From assembly GCA_002101225.1 (NCBI GenBank), contig LWTN01000240.1:1-56253 (forward strand): a DNA stretch of 56,253 nucleotides. Reading direction: 5' to 3'. The notes below the pieces were generated by a model. The model did not search any database. It had not been told where the DNA came from and saw nothing but the letters and a program-made list of their open reading frames with translations. Positions 46,488 to 54,303 of the stretch are shown here, one piece after another; the first letter of the stretch is position 1; each line of letters starts with the position of its first letter. Position numbers and translations under genes: made by a program. This stretch comes from Cycloclasticus sp. symbiont of Poecilosclerida sp. M. GTDB taxonomy: Bacteria > Pseudomonadota > Gammaproteobacteria > Methylococcales > Cycloclasticaceae.

Positions 46488-48632
46488 TTACGGTAGCTCA
46501 AGTTTAACGGCTTGTTTTCTAGCGCGCTTATTTTCGAGCATCACGGGAGCGCACTGGTGCTCATCGTTATAAATCACTAAGCATTCAAGGCATTGAATAC
46601 ACTCGTTGTAATCGACCTCTCCGGCTCTCGGAATAGCCTTGATTTCACAACGAACATGACACACTTGGCAAGGCTTGCCACAGTCAGTACGGCGATCTAG
46701 CCATTCGAATAGATGGAAACGACCCAATATCGCTAAGCCAGCACCGAGGGGGCAAACATAACGACAGTAGAACTTATGAATAAACATGCCGATGGCGAGC
46801 AGTCCGACGGCAAAGGCTACAAAGTACCACTCACGGTCAAACACGAGTGTAATACTGGTTTTGAATGGCTCAATTTCTGATGCGGTTTGTGCCAAGCCCA
46901 AATCGTAAAAACAAAGCGCGGATAGTGCAACGACAATCACATATTTCAATTTTTGTAAGACTCGATGAAGCGGCTCTTTGATGCGAATTTGTGGAAATCT
47001 AAGTACCTTTCCTACCCATGCGAACATTTCTTGAAGTGCACCAAACGGGCATAACCAGCCACAGAACAGGCCGCGCCCCCATATAAATAAGGTCACGAAG
47101 GTATAGAGCCAAATTATAAATAAGACAGGATCGAGCAAGTACACGTCAAATTTAAAACCGTCACGCAGGGATAGTAAAACGGTATAGATGTTCACCACCG
47201 ACAACTGCCCTTGCGCATAAAAACCAATAAAGAAGACGGTAAAGAACATGAAGACCCAACGCCCGTATTTAACGACTTTAGGATATGAAGATAATGCGCG
47301 CTGTTTAATAAAAATAAGGGTGAGTAAGGTTAATGAAATGACGGTAATGGTTATTTCTAGCACCCGAGATTTCCACAAACGTTTCCAAATAGGGATGCGT
47401 TTTTCTTCAACTATTCTCGGTTTATAAAACAATTCAGCAGGCAATTGGTGCGAGCTACCCAGGGTGACATTCTCGCCAAGCAAATGGTTTTGTCGTAGAT
47501 CGTAATTCAGTTTAATGTCGAGTTTTGTCGCGGGGTCAAAGCCGGCATTGCCTTTAATCTTTACCAGTCTAAAGTTGTCTAAATCCGGAATACTCTTTGG
47601 TAAGTTTTTATCATAGAAACGGTAGAAAGCCATGTCCCGTATAAGCAGAGGCAACTCGTTTTGGTATAACGAAACCCGTGTAGGGATTTTACCGGGCCTA
47701 AAGTCATCTTCCAAAAAACTGTAAGGCCCACGCGACATAATGCCGACTATATTTTCACCCGGTTTAATGGTTTCCATTAAACGCGCGTAATCCTCTTCAC
47801 CGAGTAGGTTTTTGCCCACCATCGGTGAATTCAAATAGGCGTAATACACTTCGGTAACTATTTCTAGCTCAGGGTCTTCAAAACCGTAATCAGGGTAATC
47901 GGTCAGCTGTCTATCGACAGCGGTTTCTAATGCCTCACGGGTTACAACCCAGTGGCCGACCAACTTCTTGTCCAATAATTCATCCCAATCGAGTTGCTCG
48001 TACACGTCCATTTTTGGTAATGACGCTGCTGCTTGAACAAACTTACCCAATACTTTACGCGCTACCTCTAAGGCGGCCGTTAACAAAGTATCGTTGGCCG
48101 CAATGACCGACACGGTCGCCTTGGTAACGCCATCAAAAATCAAGCTGCCTTCACCGGCTGATGAAACTGAGCGAGAACGGCTACTGTCGACAATTATGCG
48201 ATCAGCAACACTGTGCCCTGGGTATTGAGCGAGAAACTCTTCGAGTGCCTCAGGCCCTAACCCGTGCATAAAAATGGGTTCGTGTTGAAACAGCACACGC
48301 ACACCCATAATCTGGCCATCGTTATCAATACCAATTAATAAGTTGATGATGTCGCCGGCAAAACCTTGTATACGGATGAAATCTTGGCTCTCAAATGCGT
48401 AGCCCACTTGCTGAAAAGCAACGTAAATAGGCCATACCTTTTGCTTAGGATCCTTAGCCTCGATACGAGTAGATTCTGGAAAAACCTCTCTAATTAAACG
48501 TTCAGCTTTTTTGTCGACAATGGGGTTATCAGAAAATGGGTTGGTGCCCTTGCCTGATTTTTCTTCAGAAAAACCCAATGGGGCGTAACAGAACACACAG
48601 CATAAAATGATTCTTATTATTTTTTTGTACAT
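46488..48632 (-). CDS. NosR/NirI-like flavo-iron-sulfur membrane protein
   Basis: About 714 residues from ATG 48632 (the frame is open to 48737, but this ATG begins the signal peptide). A periplasmic FMN-binding domain follows, with GYAFESQDF and the likely covalent flavin site DGVTKATVS, where the first Thr or the Thr before VS would carry FMN. A membrane part of about six helices contains two cytoplasmic cysteine motifs, CGWLCPFGALQE and CRYVCPLGAG. A polyferredoxin-like tail has CX3CX2CX3C (CGKPCQVCHVRC) and CIQCLEC. NosR feeds electrons or helps nosZ expression in denitrifiers. No nosZDFYL genes are here, so its partner is unknown. Confidence 0.85.
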   Translation of the reverse strand: MYKKIIRIILCCVFCYAPLGFSEEKSGKGTNPFSDNPIVDKKAERLIREVFPESTRIEAKDPKQKVWPIYVAFQQVGYAFESQDFIRIQGFAGDIINLLIGIDNDGQIMGVRVLFQHEPIFMHGLGPEALEEFLAQYPGHSVADRIIVDSSRSRSVSSAGEGSLIFDGVTKATVSVIAANDTLLTAALEVARKVLGKFVQAAASLPKMDVYEQLDWDELLDKKLVGHWVVTREALETAVDRQLTDYPDYGFEDPELEIVTEVYYAYLNSPMVGKNLLGEEDYARLMETIKPGENIVGIMSRGPYSFLEDDFRPGKIPTRVSLYQNELPLLIRDMAFYRFYDKNLPKSIPDLDNFRLVKIKGNAGFDPATKLDIKLNYDLRQNHLLGENVTLGSSHQLPAELFYKPRIVEEKRIPIWKRLWKSRVLEITITVISLTLLTLIFIKQRALSSYPKVVKYGRWVFMFFTVFFIGFYAQGQLSVVNIYTVLLSLRDGFKFDVYLLDPVLFIIWLYTFVTLFIWGRGLFCGWLCPFGALQEMFAWVGKVLRFPQIRIKEPLHRVLQKLKYVIVVALSALCFYDLGLAQTASEIEPFKTSITLVFDREWYFVAFAVGLLAIGMFIHKFYCRYVCPLGAGLAILGRFHLFEWLDRRTDCGKPCQVCHVRCEIKAIPRAGEVDYNECIQCLECLVIYNDEHQCAPVMLENKRARKQAVKLELP

Positions 48633-48670
48633 GGTACTAAGCGTTTTCGGTGGCCTGTTATTCAAGAAGG

Positions 48671-48676
48671 TATAAT
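48671..48676 (+). promoter_or_regulatory. Likely -10 element for the thioesterase-ATPase-selO operon
   Basis: A perfect TATAAT in the 81-bp region divergent from the NosR-like gene, 38 bp before the thioesterase ATG. No -35 of good quality is seen 16-18 bp upstream, so strength is uncertain. Confidence 0.35.
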
Positions 48677-48713
48677 AACAAATTACGTTAATCATTTTTG
48701 AGTAAGAAACGGT

Positions 48714-49154
48714 ATGAGTAATCAAGATTTTAAGCATAAACTTTCAGTGCCTGTTCGTTGGGGCGATGCGGATGTTTATGGTCACATTAATAATGTTGAA
48801 TTTGTGCGCTATGTTGAATCAGGCCGAGTGGCTTACTGTGAAGAGGTATTAGGGTTAGAGTTAGTAACAGGCATGGATATGGGTTGGGTGTTGGCCGATA
48901 TACAGTGCAGTTACCTTCAACAAGTACATTATCCCGCGCATTTGGAGGTTCATACACGTATTAGCAAGGTGGGGAATAAAAGTGCGACCATATTGGCTGA
49001 AATTTACCAAGAAGGCAGAGACAGCCCAGTTTTAACAAGCGAAGCTGTCATGGTTTGGGTCAATCTTAAACAACAAATGAGTGAGTCGGTCCCAGACGTT
49101 CAAAAAGAAAAAATTTCTGCCTTCGAAAAATCTGTTGAAGGGCTAAAGTCGTAA
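48714..49154 (+). CDS. Acyl-CoA thioesterase, YbgC/FadM-type hotdog fold
   Basis: 146 residues. The 4HBT signature VRWGDADVYGHINNVEFVRYVESGR carries the catalytic Asp (GDAD) and the following HxNN at about residues 18-27 (described by position). A single hotdog domain fills the protein. The family hydrolyses acyl-CoA thioesters; a plausible link is to the nearby acyl-CoA ligase, although the two are in different transcripts. The end overlaps the PP-loop ATPase start by one base (TAATG). Confidence 0.87.
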   Translation: MSNQDFKHKLSVPVRWGDADVYGHINNVEFVRYVESGRVAYCEEVLGLELVTGMDMGWVLADIQCSYLQQVHYPAHLEVHTRISKVGNKSATILAEIYQEGRDSPVLTSEAVMVWVNLKQQMSESVPDVQKEKISAFEKSVEGLKS

Positions 49155-49843
49155 TGCCTAAAAAAACATTGCTTTCATGGAGTAGCGGTAAAGATAGTGC
49201 TTGGACGCTATACCAATTACAGCAAGACGATGACATTGAATTAGTTGGTTTAGTGACGACAGTTAATGAAACGCACCAACGCGTTGCCATGCATGCTGTT
49301 CGTGTGGAACTGTTAAAACAACAAGCGCAGGCAGCCGGTTTGCCGCTGCATACCATTAATATTCCTCACCCATGTACGAACGAGATTTATAACCAAGCGA
49401 TGAATAATTTTTTTGATAGCATTAAAGGGAAAGGGATTACGCATATGGCGTTTGGTGATTTGTATTTAGAGGATATTCGTCAATATCGAATAGATAACCT
49501 AAAGCCCACGGGCTTAGAACCGTTATTCCCACTCTGGTTAAAAGCCACTAAGCAACTCGCACAAGCGATGTTAGCAGGCGGTCTAAAAACACGCATTACC
49601 TGTGTTGACCCGAAGCAAATACCCATGAGTTTTTGCGGTCGTGAATTTGATCAGCAGTTCCTCGATGACTTACCAGAAGGCGTAGACCCCTGTGGTGAAA
49701 ATGGCGAATTTCACAGCTTTGCCTATGCGGGACCAATGTTTAAACACGAAATAAAAATCACCTCAGGCGAAGTGGTTGAGCGTGATGGATTTGTTTTTGC
49801 TGATTTAATACTGGAAGTCTCGCCAGAAGGCACATCAGCGTGA
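49154..49843 (+). CDS. Diphthine-ammonia-ligase-like PP-loop ATPase (Dph6/MJ0570 family)
   Basis: 229 residues. The N-terminal PP-loop is LLSWSSGKDSAWTLYQL (SxGKDS type), and the family-specific block THMAFGDLYLEDIRQYRI and the C-terminal PCGENGEFHSFAYAGPMF are present. Archaeal and eukaryotic homologues amidate diphthine on EF2; bacteria lack diphthamide, so the bacterial substrate is unknown. It overlaps selO by 4 bp (GTGA). Confidence 0.87.
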   Translation: MPKKTLLSWSSGKDSAWTLYQLQQDDDIELVGLVTTVNETHQRVAMHAVRVELLKQQAQAAGLPLHTINIPHPCTNEIYNQAMNNFFDSIKGKGITHMAFGDLYLEDIRQYRIDNLKPTGLEPLFPLWLKATKQLAQAMLAGGLKTRITCVDPKQIPMSFCGREFDQQFLDDLPEGVDPCGENGEFHSFAYAGPMFKHEIKITSGEVVERDGFVFADLILEVSPEGTSA

Positions 49844-51417
49844 AGCACTTAAAATTTGATAACCAATTTGTACAGCAATTACCTGCCGATAGCATAACGG
49901 AGAATTACCCACGCCAAGTTCAAGGGGCGTGTTTTTCATGGGTAACGCCAAAACACATGCAAGCACCCGCGATGGTGGCTTATTCAAAAGAAGCGGCGGC
50001 CTTACTTGATAGTCAGGAACAAGATTGCCAATCAGAATCATTCATTCAAGTGTTTGCAGGCAACCAACAACTGGATGGCATGCAGTCCTACGCCACCAGT
50101 TATGGCGGGCATCAGTTCGGTAACTGGGCGGGGCAGCTGGGTGATGGTCGTGCCATTAACCTCGGTGAAATTACAAATAAGCAGGGCGAACGTTGGGCAA
50201 TACAACTTAAAGGCGCAGGGCCAACGCCGTATTCAAGAACAGCCGATGGTTTGGCAGTGCTTCGATCATCTATCCGAGAGTTCCTATGCAGTGAAGCGAT
50301 GGTTCACCTTGGCGTACCTACTACACGGGCCTTGAGTGTTTTAACCACGGGCGAGCAGCTAGTGCGGGATGTGATGTACGATGGCAACCCAGCGCCAGAG
50401 CCAGGCGCTGTGGTGTGTCGATTAGCACCATCGTTTACTCGCTTCGGGCACTTTCAATATTACGCGCAACAAAACGTAGAATTACTCAAACAGTTTGTCG
50501 ATTACACGATAAAAATGGACTTTCCACATCTGCCTGAGCTGAATAAAGAAACCTATATCAAATGGTTTGAAGAGGTCTGTACCTCAACCTGCGCCATGAT
50601 CGTGGAATGGATGCGCGTGGGTTTTGTACACGGCGTAATGAACACCGACAATATGTCTATACTTGGGCTGACTATCGACTATGGCCCCTATGGCTGGCTA
50701 GAACCTTACGACCCAAACTGGACGCCGAATACCACCGATGCACAACACCATCGCTATGCCTTTGGACAACAAGCACAAATTGGGCACTGGAACTTGTATC
50801 AGCTAGCGAATGCTATTTATCCGCTTATTGATGAAGTTGAGCCATTAGAAAAAGCGCTGAATGAGTACGCCGGTCGCTATGGCAAACAGTGGCTATTGAT
50901 GATGACAAAGAAACTGGGTTTCTCAAGCGTCAATAAAGAGACTGATTCTGATTTGGTTAAACAGCTTTTAACATTTCTCGGACAGCAAGAAATCGATATG
51001 ACGATTTTCTATAGGCGTTTAGCCAACGTATCGAGCAAGGATGACACGCTGGATATTGAAACGGCAATCAAACAGCTAAGCCCTGCCTTTTATTCAGATG
51101 AATTGTCGGCGAATACAAAAAAGGCATTAACAGATTGGTTGGAAGTTTATTGGCAACGCCGTCAGCAAGATTCTATTACTGCGGAACAACGTATCGTGTT
51201 GATGAATAAGGTCAACCCAAAGTACGTATTGCGTAATTACCTAGCGCAGCAAGCGATAGAGAAATCTGAGCAGGGTGATCACAGTATGGTGAATGAGCTA
51301 TTAGACGTGTTAAGACATCCTTATGATGAACAGCCGGATAAGGAGCACTTAAACCAAAAAAGGCCGGAGTGGGCGAAGTTGAAGGTGGGGTGTTCTATGT
51401 TGTCGTGTAGTTCATAA
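49840..51417 (+). CDS. selO: Protein adenylyltransferase SelO (YdiU)
   Basis: 525 residues; a pseudokinase-fold AMPylase that transfers AMP to Ser, Thr or Tyr, implicated in redox stress. Motifs are GGHQFGNWAGQLGDGRAINLGE (around residue 85), KGAGPTPYSRTADGLAVLRSS and the inverted active site GVMNTDNMSILGLTIDYGP (each continuous at that place). The C-terminus ends CSMLSCSS; this cysteine tail aligns with the selenocysteine region of mammalian SELENOO, so the protein is complete. The start is GTG 49840, overlapping the ATPase stop. Confidence 0.95.
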   Translation: MKHLKFDNQFVQQLPADSITENYPRQVQGACFSWVTPKHMQAPAMVAYSKEAAALLDSQEQDCQSESFIQVFAGNQQLDGMQSYATSYGGHQFGNWAGQLGDGRAINLGEITNKQGERWAIQLKGAGPTPYSRTADGLAVLRSSIREFLCSEAMVHLGVPTTRALSVLTTGEQLVRDVMYDGNPAPEPGAVVCRLAPSFTRFGHFQYYAQQNVELLKQFVDYTIKMDFPHLPELNKETYIKWFEEVCTSTCAMIVEWMRVGFVHGVMNTDNMSILGLTIDYGPYGWLEPYDPNWTPNTTDAQHHRYAFGQQAQIGHWNLYQLANAIYPLIDEVEPLEKALNEYAGRYGKQWLLMMTKKLGFSSVNKETDSDLVKQLLTFLGQQEIDMTIFYRRLANVSSKDDTLDIETAIKQLSPAFYSDELSANTKKALTDWLEVYWQRRQQDSITAEQRIVLMNKVNPKYVLRNYLAQQAIEKSEQGDHSMVNELLDVLRHPYDEQPDKEHLNQKRPEWAKLKVGCSMLSCSS

Positions 51418-51756
51418 CGCTTTGCTAACCGCACCGTTGTTTGGGTGAGCTTTTTTATGAGTTTTTTCCAAGACTGGGGCTACCACCTTGGTATGGTTTA
51501 TAAGCATTGCCGTACTGTTTTTACCCCATGACTTAATATTTGACGCAGGAATCCCAATTTTTTTAGCTTTAATTTTGATCTTCTTTGCTCTTCTAGTCAT
51601 CTCTTTTATAACTCTCTGGGCATCAGGGTTAGAAAGCTCTTTTTTTAGAAGTATTTCAGCTTCAGAATCACCTTTCAAAGTTTTATAGCAGAGTTTCTTG
51701 ATTCGCCTGCAATAAGACTTTCTATTGCTATTCTCGGTTGTTACATCTTTATTCAC
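51412..51756 (-). CDS. Hypothetical lysine-rich protein
   Basis: About 114 residues from GTG 51756 (TTG 51771 also possible). It is strongly basic, with a helical centre (EAEILLKKELSNPDAQRVIK, then RRAKKIKIKAKK) and a Lys/His-rich C-terminus; no family recognised. It converges on selO and overlaps its stop by 6 bp. There is no Shine-Dalgarno sequence before the start. The opposite strand (51488-51688, TTG start) reads a hydrophobic 66-residue frame; I judge that a shadow of the Lys codons, but cannot exclude it. Confidence 0.35.
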   Translation of the reverse strand: MNKDVTTENSNRKSYCRRIKKLCYKTLKGDSEAEILLKKELSNPDAQRVIKEMTRRAKKIKIKAKKIGIPASNIKSWGKNSTAMLINHTKVVAPVLEKTHKKAHPNNGAVSKAL

Positions 51757-51808
51757 TATGGTTAAAAACAACAGTGCTTGGGATGAGAATTTAGCTTAAA
51801 AAGTTGAC

Positions 51809-51891
51809 TTTTAACCACAGTCACTTGCTAGACGGAGCGCGAAGCGGCGCAGTCTCACAAAGACAATGGTTAGTGTCGGCTGCCGTTAGAT
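51809..51891 (-). repeat. attC-like imperfect hairpin
   Basis: On the minus strand ATCTAAC (51891-51885) fits the integron R'' box RYYYAAC, and GTTAAAA (51815-51809) fits R' GTTRRRY at six of seven positions. On plus coordinates the pairs nest in order: TAAC 51812-51815 with GTTA 51885-51888, CAG 51818-51820 with CTG 51880-51882, CACT 51822-51825 with AGTG 51872-51875, AGAC 51830-51833 with GTCT 51852-51855, and GCGC 51837-51840 with GCGC 51847-51850. Unpaired bases separate the blocks, as in attC sites. No integrase or cassette array is in the window; orientation is uncertain. Confidence 0.35.
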
Positions 51892-51926
51892 CGGAATGCT
51901 CGCGACAGCGAGCGTTCCGATCTAAC
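51885..51926. repeat. Long near-perfect hairpin
   Basis: Arms 51885-51903 and 51908-51926 are complementary over 19 pairs with a single T-G mismatch (a wobble in RNA) around a GACA tetraloop. The arms begin GTTAGATCGG and end CCGATCTAAC. There is no T-run, so it is not a standard terminator. Its left box is shared with the attC-like hairpin. Confidence 0.85.
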
Positions 51927-52021
51927 TAGTGATTAAGAGGAATAAAATAACCCTATCTAAGTTAACACTAGCATACTTAATAAAAGGTATAGGTTTAATA
52001 AGGCAACACTGCCGTGAGGAC

Positions 52022-52060
52022 GTTCATTTCTTTTGTGTGCTGGCAACGCAAAAAATGAAC
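52022..52060. repeat. Inverted repeat downstream of the epimerase gene
   Basis: GTTCATTT (52022-52029) and AAATGAAC (52053-52060) are perfect inverted arms with a 23-nt interior that itself has TTTTG...GCAAAA pairing. It lies 19 bp after the minus-strand stop of the epimerase gene. It may act as its transcript end, but neither side has a long T-run. AT-rich motifs of this type recur in many proteobacterial intergenic regions as I recall. Confidence 0.45.
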
Positions 52061-52078
52061 AAAGAAAAATCAAGTACA

Positions 52079-52999
52079 CTATATGGTGCCCAGTAAAGCA
52101 CTCTCTAAGTCTTTATATCTAAACTGATAACTTAGACTTAAAGCTTTTACAGGCAATATTTTCTTCCCTGCCAGCAACAACTCTTCACCCATTTGTCCCA
52201 TTAATAGCTTTATTACAAACGCTGGCATGGGGAAAATAGTCGGGCGTTTGAGTACCTTACCTAAAGTTTTGGTAAAGGTTTGATTAGTTACAGGGCTAGG
52301 CGATGTGCTGTTAATGGGGCCGTTTACATCATCGTGCTGTATGCAGTGCAAAATAATACCCACTAAATCATCTAGATGAATCCAAGGCATCCAATGGGTA
52401 CCTTTGCCCATTCTTCCTCCTAGGCCTAATTTAAAAGGTAGCAGCATTTTGCTTAATGCGCCGCCACCTTTGCCCAGCACGATGCCGGTACGCAAAAGGC
52501 ACGTTCGAATGCCGAGTGTTTGTGCTTGCAAGGCAATGGTTTCCCACCGTTGGCAGAGTTGGCTGGAAAAACTATCGTCCCCCTCTGCGGATTCATCTAT
52601 AGCATCATCTGTTTCGCCAACGCCATAATAACCAATGGCAGAACCACTAATAAACACGCCGGGTTTGTGTTTGGTCGCTTTAAAGTAGTTAATCAGTTTT
52701 TGTGTGGTGTCTAGCCGACTGCTCAAAATACGTTGCTTTTGTTTATCGCTCCACCGCTTATCTGCAATGGGTTCGCCTGCTAGATTAATCACAACATCAA
52801 AAGCGGCATCATTCGCTAGTTGTTCAAGTTCATTAATACCGTATAGGGGTGCTTTTAGCGGTTTAGGGCGACGGGTCAGCACCGTAATGTTATGTTTATT
52901 TTCCAATAGACGAGAACACAGAGCAGAACCAATAAAACCCGTTCCACCGGTTATTAAAACGCTCATCTCTTTATTCGCAAGTTCACTAGATGCCTGCAT
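52079..52999 (-). CDS. yfcH: TIGR01777 family NAD(P)-binding epimerase-like protein (YfcH)
   Basis: 306 residues, extended short-chain dehydrogenase fold. The nucleotide motif VLITGGTGFIGSALCSRLL begins at residue 14. DVVINLAGEPIADKRWSDKQKQ and SGSAIGYYGVGETDDAIDE are the family blocks (each continuous); the C-terminal DUF1731 domain ends with QFRYKDLESAL. The substrate is unknown; older annotations call it a SulA-like division inhibitor. ATG 52999 follows GGAG at good spacing, better than ATG 52966. Confidence 0.9.
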   Translation of the reverse strand: MQASSELANKEMSVLITGGTGFIGSALCSRLLENKHNITVLTRRPKPLKAPLYGINELEQLANDAAFDVVINLAGEPIADKRWSDKQKQRILSSRLDTTQKLINYFKATKHKPGVFISGSAIGYYGVGETDDAIDESAEGDDSFSSQLCQRWETIALQAQTLGIRTCLLRTGIVLGKGGGALSKMLLPFKLGLGGRMGKGTHWMPWIHLDDLVGIILHCIQHDDVNGPINSTSPSPVTNQTFTKTLGKVLKRPTIFPMPAFVIKLLMGQMGEELLLAGKKILPVKALSLSYQFRYKDLESALLGTI

Positions 53000-53309
53000 T
53001 ACGATCTCCGGTTACCAACGTTTTCTGTCGTATTTAATATACACCCTAGAAGAAAGGTGTGTATTTGGCATGGGTTAAACTGCTTTATTTAAGCGGGCTT
53101 CAAATTCAAATGTCATTGTTATCGTTGACAAAAGATCGCGTATTTCAATATGAATTTTGTCGACTATGGCTTTTATGAATCGCTAGACTTGTTACAATAC
53201 GATTTTTTAAGAGGGGTGAAAACCGCTGATGGCAGGGAGTAGCAACTGAGCATGTTAAGCCTTTGTAAGTGGTGCACTTAATTATGCGAATCTAGGAGTC
53301 ATAAAGCTT
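53000..53309. other. 310-bp intergenic region upstream of the LpxL-type gene
   Basis: The region lies between divergent genes. The epimerase side holds its ribosome-binding site. The right half has an extended -10 (53190-53198) and a leader of about 105 nt that contains two minute frames, 53229-53249 (MAGSSN) and 53252-53281 (MLSLCKWCT). I see no terminator, and no tRNA or riboswitch that I can name. Confidence 0.6.
53190..53198 (+). promoter_or_regulatory. Candidate extended -10 promoter for the LpxL-type gene
   Basis: TGTTACAAT: TACAAT (53193-53198, 5/6 match) with a TGn extension. No good -35 was seen. The leader to the TTG start at 53310 would be about 105 nt, long for an ordinary gene. 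Confidence 0.4.
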
Positions 53310-54230
53310 TTGTTTAAATTAGAATTCTTTCACCCACGTTTTTGGCCAAGTTGGTTGCTTTTCGGTTTCTTGGCGCTTCTTGCGCGACTACCTCTTTCCT
53401 TAGCCACTCGAATTGGTGCTGGAATAGGCTGGTTAATTTCTAAAATTGCTGGAAAACGTTACGAAGCTGCTCGAATTAATATTGAGCTGTGCTTCCCAGA
53501 ACTCAATCGTTTAGAACAAGATGAGCTTTTGCGCGAACACTTTCGCTTTTTAGGTGTTGCCGCAATAGAAACAGGGCTTTGCTGGTTTTCACCTAAGGAT
53601 AGGTTGCAGAAATTACTTAAAGAAATAGAAGGTGAGGAATATCTTATTCAAGCGCTGGAAGCTGGGCGGGGTGTGATTTTACTTAGTTGTCACTTTACTC
53701 ACCTAGAAATAGGGGGGTCGTTGCTAGCAAGTAAGCATCCTGTTGCTGCGGTTTATGAGCCGATTAAGAGAAACTCTTTGTTTGAGGCAGTAATGTTGAG
53801 GTCTCGCAACGTCAACACTAACAATCGTACGGTTGATCGTACCAATACACGGGGAATGCTTCGAGTGCTTCGTGATAACTTACCACTTTGGTACGCACCT
53901 GATCAAAATTACAGGGGAAAGTTCTCCGTATTCGCACCATTTTTCGGCATTCAAGCCTCAACAAATATTGCAACAAGCCGGCTAGCTAAAATCAGCAAAG
54001 CGCCAGTGTTACCTTTCTTTCAGGAACGTTTAAAAGATGGGAGTGGTTACCGAGTGATTATTAAACCGCCACTTGAAGGGTTTCCAAGTGGGAGTCAAAG
54101 GGATGATGCTAAGCATATCAACGCGATTTTTGAAGAAGAAATTCGTAGAAGGCCTGCTGAATACCTCTGGATACATCGCCGCTTTAAAAGTCGGCCCGAG
54201 GGCGAGGATCCAATTTATCCAAAGAAGTAA
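53310..54230 (+). CDS. lpxL: LpxL/LpxM-type lipid A (lauroyl) acyltransferase
   Basis: 306 residues. A single N-terminal hydrophobic segment (about 12-32) is followed by the lysophospholipid/lipid A acyltransferase domain. The catalytic HX4E is in SCHFTHLEIGG, near residue 128; ELCFPELN and WYAPDQNYRGKFSVFAPFFG are typical LpxL blocks. It adds a secondary acyl chain to Kdo-lipid A; whether LpxL, LpxM or LpxP cannot be settled. The start is TTG 53310, 11 bp after AGGAG, as no ATG fits the conserved FHPRFWPSW start. Confidence 0.86.
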   Translation: MFKLEFFHPRFWPSWLLFGFLALLARLPLSLATRIGAGIGWLISKIAGKRYEAARINIELCFPELNRLEQDELLREHFRFLGVAAIETGLCWFSPKDRLQKLLKEIEGEEYLIQALEAGRGVILLSCHFTHLEIGGSLLASKHPVAAVYEPIKRNSLFEAVMLRSRNVNTNNRTVDRTNTRGMLRVLRDNLPLWYAPDQNYRGKFSVFAPFFGIQASTNIATSRLAKISKAPVLPFFQERLKDGSGYRVIIKPPLEGFPSGSQRDDAKHINAIFEEEIRRRPAEYLWIHRRFKSRPEGEDPIYPKK

Positions 54231-54303
54231 TGCACGTCGATTTTTGTTAAAATACCCTTACCGGCACTGGATTTACGTTCCAGCCAGCTAATAAAGGAAA
54301 ACC

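Larger units (their letters stand above)
51757..52078. other. Gene-poor structured intergenic region
   Basis: The 322-bp stretch between the Lys-rich frame and the epimerase stop contains no credible gene. It holds the attC-like element, the 19-bp hairpin, a third inverted repeat, CTAGTG(A)TTAA 51926-51936 with TTAACACTAG 51962-51971, and a fourth, GTTCATTT 52022-52029 with AAATGAAC 52053-52060. The first and second share a box; the second and third abut. This density suggests remnants of a mobile or repeat element, or a structured RNA. No promoter is obvious. Confidence 0.7.

Noticed and set aside
51355-51417. Unusual SelO C-terminus as a sign of frameshift
   Set aside because: The CSMLSCSS ending matches a known SelO tail variant and retains the conserved cysteine; the protein has normal length.
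51488-51688. Plus-strand hydrophobic 66-residue frame after selO
   Set aside because: Its hydrophobicity is what the complement of Lys-rich codons gives; TTG start and no supporting context. Mentioned under the opposite frame rather than called.
53220-53300. GGGAGTAGC in the LpxL leader resembles the start of the yybP-ykoY manganese riboswitch
   Set aside because: The second conserved loop and the following conserved pairing segments of that riboswitch are not visible, and the downstream gene has no manganese link.
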